DNA from: Ideonella sp. A 288
Lineage (GTDB): Bacteria > Pseudomonadota > Gammaproteobacteria > Burkholderiales > Burkholderiaceae_C
Direction: 5' to 3'
DNA length: 40,735 bases
Assembly: GCF_002198735.1 (NCBI RefSeq)
Contig: NZ_MWLO01000142.1
Span: 1-40,735, forward strand
The notes beneath the pieces are model-generated. The model saw only the letters and a program-made list of their open reading frames with translations, did no database searches and had not been told where the DNA came from. Both the position numbers and the translations under genes were made by a program. Below, piece by piece: positions 34,532 to 40,735 of the stretch (positions are counted from its first letter, which is position 1; every line of letters begins with the position of its first letter).

Positions 34532-35839
34532 TCACCGGAAGGCCCTCCAGAGCTTGAGTGCGTCACCCACCAGGCCGCGAACGCGGCGGGCGGTCCTGAA
34601 ACTGCCGAAGATCGCCTTCTCCTTGGCCTTCTTGTCGATGCCGTCCACCGTGAACATGGTCTTGGCGGCGCGGTTGACGAGTTCGGGGTAGGTGGTGAAG
34701 AAGTGCGGGCTGTCGTGCAGCACCTGCGGCATGTCGCGGTACTTGTGCAGGTCCTTCATCACGAAGCTCTCGTCGAGCTTGTCCTTGTAGGCCTTCAGCG
34801 TCTTGGCGGTGGGCGGCGCGCCGGCGGCCTTGGCGGCGATCACCGTCTCGGCGGCCAGGCGGCCGGTGGTCATGGCCAGGTTGCTGCCCTCGCGGTGCAC
34901 CGCGTTGACGAAGCCGCCCGAGTCGCCGACGATCATCCAGCCGTCGCCGTAGACCTTGGGCACGGCGTGGAAGCCGCCCTCGGGGATCAGGTGGGCGCAG
35001 TACTCCTTCATCTCGCCGCCCTCGATCAACGGCGCGATGCTGGGGTGCTTCTTCAGCTTCTCGAGCAGCGTGTACGGCGCGGTGCGCTGCGGGTTGGCCT
35101 TGAAGTCGCTGAGCATGCAGCCCACGCCGATGGTCAGCGAATCCTTGTTGGTGTACAGGAAGCCGGTGCCCACCATGCCCTCGGTCACCGTGCCCATCAT
35201 CTCGATGACCACGCCCTCGTCTTCCTTGATGTTGAAGCGCGACTGGATCACCTCTTCGGGCAGGAACAGGATCTCCTTCACCGCCAGCGCCACGTCCTTG
35301 GCCAGGATGTCGCCGTGGAAGCCAGCCTTGCGCGCCAGCGTGCTGTTCACGCCGTCGGCCAGGATCACCACGTCGGCATACACCTCGCCGCCCTGGCGGT
35401 CGCAGCGCACGCCGATGCAGCGGTTGCCGTCCATCAGCAGCTCTTCCACCGTGGTCTCGCAGATCAGCAGCGCGCCGGCGGCCCGCACCTTGCTGGAGAA
35501 CCACTTGTCGAACTGCGCGCGGATGATGGTGTAGCGGTTGTACGGCGGCTTGTTGTAGTCGTCGCTGCGGTAGTGCGTGCCGACGAAGCTGTTGTCGTCG
35601 AGCACCCAGATGCGCTGCTCGATGATGTGGCGTTCGAGCGGGGCGTCGTCGCGGAAGTCGGGGATCACCTTCTCCAGCGCGTCGGAGTACAGGATGGCGC
35701 CCTGCACGTTCTTGCTGCCGGGGTACTCGCCGCGCTCGATCTGCAGCACCTTCAGCCCGGCCTTGGCCATCGTGTAGGCCGCGGTGTTGCCAGAGGGGCC
35801 CGCACCGACGACGATGGCGTCGAACTTCTCTTTGGACAT
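34532..35839 (-). CDS. fixC: Electron-transfer flavoprotein-quinone oxidoreductase FixC
   Basis: 435 residues. The N-terminal FAD-binding dinucleotide fold is [33 protein letters not shown] (G-x-G-x-x-G). The second FAD contact is in the [19 protein letters not shown] region (about 308-326), and ILADGVNST (158-166) is typical of the ETF-QO/FixC family. FixC accepts electrons from FixAB and, in the bifurcating FixABCX complex, reduces quinone while FixX takes the low-potential electron. CTGGAG precedes the ATG. It lies 12 nt after fixB. Confidence 0.97.
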   Translation of the reverse strand: MSKEKFDAIVVGAGPSGNTAAYTMAKAGLKVLQIERGEYPGSKNVQGAILYSDALEKVIPDFRDDAPLERHIIEQRIWVLDDNSFVGTHYRSDDYNKPPYNRYTIIRAQFDKWFSSKVRAAGALLICETTVEELLMDGNRCIGVRCDRQGGEVYADVVILADGVNSTLARKAGFHGDILAKDVALAVKEILFLPEEVIQSRFNIKEDEGVVIEMMGTVTEGMVGTGFLYTNKDSLTIGVGCMLSDFKANPQRTAPYTLLEKLKKHPSIAPLIEGGEMKEYCAHLIPEGGFHAVPKVYGDGWMIVGDSGGFVNAVHREGSNLAMTTGRLAAETVIAAKAAGAPPTAKTLKAYKDKLDESFVMKDLHKYRDMPQVLHDSPHFFTTYPELVNRAAKTMFTVDGIDKKAKEKAIFGSFRTARRVRGLVGDALKLWRAFR

Positions 35840-35851
35840 GTGGTTCTCCAG

Positions 35852-36970
35852 TTAGGCGACTTTGCGCACGCGCTTGTCGAGGTGGGCCCGGAAGGCCTGC
35901 GTGAGCACCGGCAGCACCTGCATCGCGTTGCCGACGATGCCGTGGTGCGCGAAATCGAAGATCGGCGCGTTGGGGTCGGTGTTGATCGCGACGATCACGT
36001 CCGAGCCCTCCATGCCCACCCGGTGCTGGATCGCGCCCGACACGCCGGCGGCGATGTAGAGCTTGGGCCGCACCGTCTTGCCGGTCTGGCCCACCTGGCG
36101 CTCGGTCTCGGTCCAGCCGGCCTGCGTCACCGCGCGGGTGGCGCCCACCTCGGCGCCGAGCACGCGGGCAAGGTCCCACACCAGCTTGAAGTTGTCGGCG
36201 TTCTTCAGGCCCTTGCCGCCGGTGACGATGATGTCGGCGTAGGCCAGGTTGATCGTCTGCCGCGTCGCGTCGGGGATGAAGTCGACCAGCTTGGTGACGA
36301 TGTCGGTCTCGATCATGCCCAGCGGCATCTCGACCACGTCGCCGGTGCGCGTGTCGTCGCGGCGCGGCATCTGCATCACGCGCGGCCGCACCGTGGCCAT
36401 CTGCGGCCGGTAGGCCAGCGTCATGATCGTGCACAGCAGGCTGCCGCCGAAGGTGGGCCGGGTGGCGGCCAGCGCGCGGCCGTCGATGTTCAGCTCGGTG
36501 CAGTCGGCAGTGAGGCCTGTGCCCAGCGTGGTGGCCACCGAGCCGGCCAGGTCGCGGCCCATGGTGGTGGCGCCCAGCAGCATGATCTCGGGCTGGTGGG
36601 TGTTGACCAGGTCGGTCAGGCCCTTGGTGAAGGGCTCGTTGCGGTAGCCCTTGAGCACCGGGTCGCGCATGATGTAGCAGCGGTCGGCGCCGTAGGTGTA
36701 GGCCTCCTTCGCGAAGGCGTCCAGCGGCTCGGCGGGCCCGCCCAGCAGCACGCCGGCCACGCTGACCTGCAGCTTGTCGGCCAGCTTGCGGGCTTCGCCC
36801 AGCAGTTCCCAGCTCACCGGGTTGACGTGGCCTCGGTCGTGCTCGATGAAGACCCAGATGCCCTTGTAGGACTTCAGGTGTTCGGGCAGCTCGGTGTTGC
36901 GTCCGGCACGGCCGGCGGCCTTGGCGGCGGCCGGTGCGGCGGGGGTGACTGGGTTGGGGGCGGCGCTCAT
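35852..36970 (-). CDS. fixB: Electron-transfer flavoprotein alpha subunit FixB
   Basis: 372 residues, the etfA-like subunit. The N-terminal extension of about 20 residues (Ala/Pro) leads into [28 protein letters not shown]. The C-terminal FAD-binding domain has [24 protein letters not shown] (about 288-311) and [19 protein letters not shown] (about 330-348), the classic FAD contact segments. With FixA it forms the heterodimer that passes electrons to FixC. TAGGAGC precedes the ATG at 36970; it lies 16 nt after fixA. Confidence 0.97.
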   Translation of the reverse strand: MSAAPNPVTPAAPAAAKAAGRAGRNTELPEHLKSYKGIWVFIEHDRGHVNPVSWELLGEARKLADKLQVSVAGVLLGGPAEPLDAFAKEAYTYGADRCYIMRDPVLKGYRNEPFTKGLTDLVNTHQPEIMLLGATTMGRDLAGSVATTLGTGLTADCTELNIDGRALAATRPTFGGSLLCTIMTLAYRPQMATVRPRVMQMPRRDDTRTGDVVEMPLGMIETDIVTKLVDFIPDATRQTINLAYADIIVTGGKGLKNADNFKLVWDLARVLGAEVGATRAVTQAGWTETERQVGQTGKTVRPKLYIAAGVSGAIQHRVGMEGSDVIVAINTDPNAPIFDFAHHGIVGNAMQVLPVLTQAFRAHLDKRVRKVA

Positions 36971-36986
36971 TTGGGGTGCTCCTACT

Positions 36987-37835
36987 TCAGGCCGAAAGCC
37001 GCTCGACGGTTTCTTCTTCCAGCGTCGGGTGGGTGGTGAAGATCTTCTGCAGCAGGTTCAGGCAGACGTCGTTGACGCTCGAGTCCTCGACCACCTGCAT
37101 GTCGGCGCGCTCGTTGCGCGGCTTGGCGCCGAACACCTTGCTGACGATGGTGGGCGAGCCCTTGAGGCCGATCTTGGCGACGTCCTCGATGCCGGCGTCG
37201 TCCTTGCTCCACTTGCGCACCGGGCAGCGGCCGGCGCGCAGCATGTCGTCCATGGTGGCGAAGCGCATCTCGTTGGTGCCTTCGAGCATGGTGATCAGGC
37301 TGGGCAGCGTGGTGTCGAGCACCTGCACGCCGCCTTCGGCGCGCCGCTCCACCTTCAGGCGCCGCTTGTCGAGGTCGACCTCGACGATGCGGCTCACGTA
37401 GGTGAGCAGGTTCATCCCCAGCCGCTTGGCGATGCCCGGGCCCACCTGTGCGGTGTCGCCGTCGATCGTCTGCTTGCCGGTGAACACCAGGTCCACCGCC
37501 TGCTCCTGGCCGATCTTGCGGATGGCGGCGGCCAGCGCATAGCTGGTGGCCAGCGTGTCGGCGCCGGCGAAGGCGCGGTCGGTGACGAGGATGGCGTCGG
37601 TGGCCCCGAAGCTGATGCACTTGCGCAGCGCGTCCTCGGCCTGCGGCGGGCCCATGCACAGCATCGTGACGCGGCCGCCGAACTGGTCCTTCAGCCGAAG
37701 GGCCTCTTCCAGCGCGAACAGATCGTAGGGGTTGACGATGGCCGGCACCCCTTGGCGCATGATGGTGTTGGTGACCGGATGGACGCGGATCTGCGCCGAA
37801 TCCGGCACCTGCTTGATGCAGACGACGATGTGCAT
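36987..37835 (-). CDS. fixA: Electron-transfer flavoprotein beta subunit FixA
   Basis: 282 residues. [50 protein letters not shown] is the standard FixA/EtfB start, followed by [37 protein letters not shown] (nucleotide-binding region) and [27 protein letters not shown]. It pairs with FixB to form a bifurcating flavoprotein that takes electrons from NADH. CCGGAG precedes the ATG. It starts 35 nt after nifW. Confidence 0.97.
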   Translation of the reverse strand: MHIVVCIKQVPDSAQIRVHPVTNTIMRQGVPAIVNPYDLFALEEALRLKDQFGGRVTMLCMGPPQAEDALRKCISFGATDAILVTDRAFAGADTLATSYALAAAIRKIGQEQAVDLVFTGKQTIDGDTAQVGPGIAKRLGMNLLTYVSRIVEVDLDKRRLKVERRAEGGVQVLDTTLPSLITMLEGTNEMRFATMDDMLRAGRCPVRKWSKDDAGIEDVAKIGLKGSPTIVSKVFGAKPRNERADMQVVEDSSVNDVCLNLLQKIFTTHPTLEEETVERLSA

Positions 37836-37870
37836 GGAGGGGCTCCGGTGCGGTGGAAGAGGAAGGCCGC

Positions 37871-38218
37871 TCAGGCGGCCATCGGGCGGCGTTGGGCCAG
37901 GCTGTCGAGCAGCGCGCTCACCGGCACGCTCTGGCGGCCGTCGGCGTCCTGGAAGACCTTGAACACCTTCTCCTTGGCCGGCGTGGAGGCCACGAAGTCG
38001 GCATAGGCCTGCACCAGCAGTTCGCGGTAGCGGCGGAACATCTCGATCTCGTCGAGGTTCGACAGGCCCGGGGTCTTGTGCAGGTACTGGTAGAAGCGCT
38101 TCAGGATGTGCAGGCGGTTCACCTGCACGATGCGCGGCTCGTACGGCACGCCGAAGAAGTCCAGGAAGTCCTCTGCGCTGGACAGGGCCTTCAGGCGTTG
38201 GATCAGGGTCGGGTCCAT
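37871..38218 (-). CDS. nifW: Nitrogenase-stabilizing/protective protein NifW
   Basis: 115 residues. The NifW pattern is clear: LIQRLKALSSAEDFLDFFGVPYEPRIVQVNRLHILKRFYQYL and then FRRYRELLVQAYADFVASTPAKEKVFKVFQD. NifW helps protect or mature the MoFe protein against oxygen. AGGAGC precedes the ATG at 38218. It sits between nifV (74 nt upstream) and fixA in one leftward operon. Confidence 0.95.
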   Translation of the reverse strand: MDPTLIQRLKALSSAEDFLDFFGVPYEPRIVQVNRLHILKRFYQYLHKTPGLSNLDEIEMFRRYRELLVQAYADFVASTPAKEKVFKVFQDADGRQSVPVSALLDSLAQRRPMAA

Positions 38219-38292
38219 GGTGGCTTGCTCCTCGTGGTTGTCGGCTGGCAGGGTGGTGGCGTGGGCGTGCGCCGGTGGGGGAACGGCGGTCA

Positions 38293-39456
38293 TCAGGCCT
38301 GCGCCAGCGCCGGCAGGCGCGTGCAGGACTCGAGGAAGAAATGCGTGAGATCCTGGTTGGACGGCTCGCGCTTGGTGTCCATCACATGCGTGCGGATGCG
38401 CTCCAGCAGCACCGGCACATGCTCGGGCTCGAGGTGCAGGCCCAGCCTGGCATAACGGTCGATCACGGCGGCCGAACCCGAGTGCTTGCCCAGCACCAGC
38501 TGGTGCGTGCGGCCCAGTTCCTCGGGCGCGAAGGCCTCGTAGTTGCGGCGGTCCTTCAGCAGGCCGTCCACATGGATGCCCGACTCGTGGCTGAACACCG
38601 CGGCGCCGACGATGCTCTTGCCGGCGGCCACCGGGCGGCCGGAGGCGCGTGCCACCAGGGCGCTGATGCCGGTGAGCGCGGCGGTGTCGATGCCGCATTC
38701 CAGGCCGTACAGGTGGCGCAGGGCCATCACGACCTCTTCGAGCGCGGCGTTGCCGGCGCGCTCACCCAGGCCGTTGACGGTGGTGCTGGCGTGCGTGGCG
38801 CCGGCCAGCACCGCGGCCAGCGTGTTGGCGTTGGCCAGGCCCAGGTCGTCGTGGGCGTGGATCTCGATGTCGAGGTCCACCGCGCGGCGCAGCGCGGCGA
38901 TGCGCTGGTGCGTCTGGAAGGGGTCGAGCAGGCCCAGCGTGTCGGCGTAGCGCACGCGCACCGCGCCGCAGCGCTGCGCCGTCTCGGCGGCCAGCGCCAG
39001 GAAGCCGGCATCGGCGCGCGAGGCGTCTTCGAAGCCCACGCTCACCACCGCGCCGGCGTCGGCCACGGTGCCCACCCAGTGGCGGATCTGCGCCAGCGCC
39101 CAGTCGCGGTCGCGGCCCAGCTTGCGGGTGAGCTGGATGTCGGACACCGGCACCGACACGTGCACGATGTCGGCGCCGCAGCGCAGCGCTGCGCTCACGT
39201 CGGGGGCGGCCATGCGCGCCCACACCATCGTGCGCGCCTGCCGCGTCGATGCGGCGATGGCGGTGATCAACTCCACCTCGTGCGCGCCCATCGCCGGGAT
39301 GCCGATCTCCATCTCCGGCACCCCCGCGGCGTCCAGCGCGGCAGCGATGGCCAGCTTCTCGTCGTCGCTGAAGGCCACGCCCGCGGTCTGCTCGCCATCA
39401 CGCAGGGTGGTGTCGTTGATCGTGACGGGGGGCGGGTCTTGCGGGCGGCGGTTCAT
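38293..39456 (-). CDS. nifV: Homocitrate synthase NifV
   Basis: 387 residues, of the DRE-TIM metallolyase superfamily. It joins acetyl-CoA with 2-oxoglutarate to make homocitrate, the organic ligand of FeMo-co. The entry motif [17 protein letters not shown] (13-29) holds the metal-binding Asp and Arg-Asp. [25 protein letters not shown] supplies the metal-binding His pair (H-A-H), and [13 protein letters not shown] the C-terminal substrate loop. CTGGAG precedes the ATG at 39456; an in-frame ATG at 39471 is less well placed. It is the first gene of the nifV-nifW-fixABCX-rubrerythrin operon, with sigma-54, IHF-like and UAS elements upstream. Confidence 0.96.
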   Translation of the reverse strand: MNRRPQDPPPVTINDTTLRDGEQTAGVAFSDDEKLAIAAALDAAGVPEMEIGIPAMGAHEVELITAIAASTRQARTMVWARMAAPDVSAALRCGADIVHVSVPVSDIQLTRKLGRDRDWALAQIRHWVGTVADAGAVVSVGFEDASRADAGFLALAAETAQRCGAVRVRYADTLGLLDPFQTHQRIAALRRAVDLDIEIHAHDDLGLANANTLAAVLAGATHASTTVNGLGERAGNAALEEVVMALRHLYGLECGIDTAALTGISALVARASGRPVAAGKSIVGAAVFSHESGIHVDGLLKDRRNYEAFAPEELGRTHQLVLGKHSGSAAVIDRYARLGLHLEPEHVPVLLERIRTHVMDTKREPSNQDLTHFFLESCTRLPALAQA

Positions 39457-39487
39457 GGCGGCTCCAGGCATCTGGACAGAGGCGATT

Positions 39488-39502
39488 GCAAGCGTTGTGC
39501 CA
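39488..39502 (-). promoter_or_regulatory. Sigma-54 (RpoN) promoter of nifV-fix operon
   Basis: On the minus strand TGGCAC-AACGC-TTGC is a perfect -24/-12 element. The start site would be near 39476, 20 nt upstream of the nifV ATG (39456). Confidence 0.93.
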
Positions 39503-39518
39503 CCGCCTGCCGCCACGC

Positions 39519-39531
39519 CAAGTGCTTGATC
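39519..39531 (-). promoter_or_regulatory. IHF-like site, nifV promoter
   Basis: On the minus strand GATCAA-GCAC-TTG matches WATCAA-N4-TTR at all defined bases except the first. It lies between the UAS and the sigma-54 element and overlaps a 6-bp dyad, AAGTGC/GCACTT (39520-39541). Confidence 0.65.
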
Positions 39532-39570
39532 CGATGCACTTTTTTGCCGGTGGGCCGGGTGTGTGGGGAT

Positions 39571-39586
39571 TGTTCGGTTGCCGACA
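39571..39586. promoter_or_regulatory. NifA upstream activator sequence (UAS), nifV
   Basis: TGT-TCGGTTGCCG-ACA is a perfect TGT-N10-ACA element centred about 83 bp upstream of the sigma-54 element, nearly the same spacing as at nifB. The rest of the 389-bp gap 39457-39845 holds only the IHF-like site, the promoter and the leader of the rightward membrane protein gene. Confidence 0.87.
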
Positions 39587-39845
39587 GCGCGGCGGCCGCG
39601 GTGCGATACCGACACGGCGCCGCAGCGCCCCGCATTGATTGCGCGCACTGCGCGACCGGCCACGCGCGGCCATCATCGGCAGGCGGGGCTGGCTTGGTGG
39701 CAGACCTGGGCTGCGGCGGCCGCCCCCAGTGAAGCAAGGCCGTGAGTTCGCTCGAGCACGGCCGCGCCCCATCGCTGTCAGGCCCATGGCTCCCCTCGAA
39801 CGATCCAGCCCACCCGCACCAACACCAGCCCACCGACCGCCGACC

Positions 39846-40589
39846 ATGTCGATCCACCGGCCTGCACCCGCCCTGTTGTTCCCCGGCGTCCTCGCGCTGC
39901 TGGTCGGCTTGGCCGTGGCCCTGCGGTGGGAGACGGTGATGCAGTTGTTCTTCATGGTCGGCCTGGTGCCGGCGATGGCCGCCTGTGCCTGGGGCGCCGC
40001 CTGGCTATGGCGGGCCAGTGCCCAGCTGGCGGTGCGTTGGCGGGTGCGGGCGGTGGCCGTGGCCACGGCGCTGTGGCTGGTGCTGCTGCTGGGCTTCTCG
40101 GTGGGGCCCTGGCACGCGACCGAGGGCGTGGTGGCCGCCGGGTCCATCGTGCTCGGGCTGGCATCGGCCCTGCTGGCCCTGGCCGAATGGCGCGGCCCGC
40201 GTGTGGCGGTGGCCTGGGCGCTGGCCCTGGCGATGCAGTTCGGCCTGTACGTGGCGCTCGATGCCCAGCCCGGCCTGGCCGCCGCCCGCACCGAGCTGGC
40301 CGCGGTCGAACAGCAGATCACGCAGGCAACAGGCACGCCCGCCTGGGCCCACGAAGGCCAGGCGCTTGTTCGCCGCAAGGCGCAGCACGAGGCCACCATC
40401 GAGGCCCTGCTGGCCGAGCGCTGGCAACGCCTGGGCCGTGTGCCGCTGCAATGCGCCGCGGTGTCGCTGCTGCTGGGCGCGCTGATGCGCCGCCGCCTCG
40501 AGCCGCTGGGCCTGGCGTTCTTCATCGCAGCCGGCCTGCAGGCCCTGCTGGGGCTCAGCCACCTCGCCACGGTGGCGCCGCAGTGGTGA
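39846..40589 (+). CDS. Integral membrane protein of unknown function
   Basis: 247 residues from ATG 39846. There are about six hydrophobic segments: LLFPGVLALLVGLAVAL, VMQLFFMVGLVPAMAACAWGAAWLW, VAVATALWLVLLLGFSV, VVAAGSIVLGLASALLAL, VAVAWALALAMQFGLYVAL near residue 130, and two near the C-terminus (LQCAAVSLLLGAL, LAFFIAAGLQALLGL). A soluble coiled-coil-like stretch lies between (about 145-195; AAARTELAAVEQQITQA). I do not recognise the family. The open frame before this ATG has no membrane features. It is divergent from nifV and followed by the right copy of the end repeat. Confidence 0.7.
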   Translation: MSIHRPAPALLFPGVLALLVGLAVALRWETVMQLFFMVGLVPAMAACAWGAAWLWRASAQLAVRWRVRAVAVATALWLVLLLGFSVGPWHATEGVVAAGSIVLGLASALLALAEWRGPRVAVAWALALAMQFGLYVALDAQPGLAAARTELAAVEQQITQATGTPAWAHEGQALVRRKAQHEATIEALLAERWQRLGRVPLQCAAVSLLLGALMRRRLEPLGLAFFIAAGLQALLGLSHLATVAPQW

Positions 40590-40628
40590 CCTGGGCGCGG
40601 TCGTTGTCTTCGGGCTGATTGCAGCCGG

Positions 40629-40735
40629 TCGTTCCGTCCGACGATCCGCGCGGTGCGGTGCGGTGCGGCGCGGCGCGGCCCGGCGCGACAGGCGGCAGCC
40701 GACGGTGGCGCTGACTGTGGCGGTCGGCTGCGCCG
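40629..40735. repeat. Hairpin-containing repeat, right copy (inverted relative to left end)
   Basis: Bases 40689-40735 are the exact reverse complement of 13-59, and 40629-40646 match 72-89 with one mismatch. Between them this copy has about 30 bp of extra pentanucleotide repeats (GCGGT three times, then GCGGC) that the left copy lacks. It lies directly downstream of the membrane protein gene, in the same orientation relative to that gene as the left copy has to the glutathione transferase gene. Confidence 0.85.

Noticed and set aside
39520-39546. AAGTGC/GCACTT hairpin followed by a T-run as a Rho-independent terminator
   Set aside because: No rightward gene ends upstream of it. It lies between the UAS and the sigma-54 box of nifV and overlaps an IHF-like match, so a regulatory role fits better.

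Overview
The window is GC-rich chromosomal DNA of a nitrogen-fixing betaproteobacterium, most likely a Burkholderiales species of the Rubrivivax/Azohydromonas/Ideonella/Leptothrix type. This rests on the gene set (intracellular PHB depolymerase, PEP-CTERM protein, monomeric isocitrate dehydrogenase, oxygen-sensitive-type NifA, nifB/nifV/fixABCX), high GC codon use and GTG/TTG starts. The assignment is inference from gene content; no rRNA, tRNA, CRISPR array, phage or transposase gene was seen. nifHDK, nifEN, nifX, nifU, nifQ and nifL are not in the window.

Layout. (1) 0.1-2.3 kb: glutathione transferase and PHB depolymerase. (2) 2.3-13.3 kb: one long leftward nif operon, nifB-fdxN-iscA-like-TPR-like-LRV protein-nifZ-nifZ2-hypothetical-nifS-hypothetical (nifT lies between)-degT-like-SIR2-like-2Fe-2S ferredoxin-HepT-like-GT41 glycosyltransferase. 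It is driven by a sigma-54 promoter with an upstream NifA site (TGT-N10-ACA) and an IHF-like site. (3) 13.4-29.2 kb: non-nif metabolism and signalling: SDR, duplicated-domain lipoprotein, beta-hydroxyacid dehydrogenase, dienelactone hydrolase, isocitrate dehydrogenase, a LysR gene divergent from an amino-acid-synthesis-type/EthD/aminotransferase operon, PEP-CTERM protein, restriction-endonuclease-like membrane protein, LysE exporter, orphan sensor kinase and MscS channel. (4) 29.2-31.2 kb: nifA with an FNR-type box upstream. (5) 31.4-33.5 kb: histone-H1-like protein and a Tat-exported SMP-30 protein. (6) 33.6-39.6 kb: leftward operon nifV-nifW-fixA-fixB-fixC-fixX-rubrerythrin-like, with the same sigma-54/IHF/UAS promoter layout. 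(7) 39.8-40.6 kb: a membrane protein.

How the parts fit. NifA (C-X11-C-X19-C-X4-C, no nifL seen) would sense oxygen directly and activate both nif operons through the two UAS elements; an FNR-like box suggests anaerobic control of nifA itself. NifB, NifS, the IscA-like protein, NifV and the ferredoxins serve FeMo-co and Fe-S assembly. FixABCX would supply low-potential electrons, and the rubrerythrin-like protein may protect against oxygen or peroxide.

The most unusual part is the tail of the nifB operon (about 2.3-6.6 kb). It holds a DegT-fold protein with no catalytic lysine, a SIR2-fold protein with the NAD-site Asn and His positions both replaced by Trp, a HepT/HEPN-like protein without the R-X4-6-H motif, and a TPR-less GT41 glycosyltransferase that keeps its key residues. 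Three enzyme folds in a row that look catalytically dead, beside one intact glycosyltransferase, is the best candidate for an undescribed nitrogen-fixation accessory system. The two ends of the window also carry inverted copies of the same hairpin-containing repeat.
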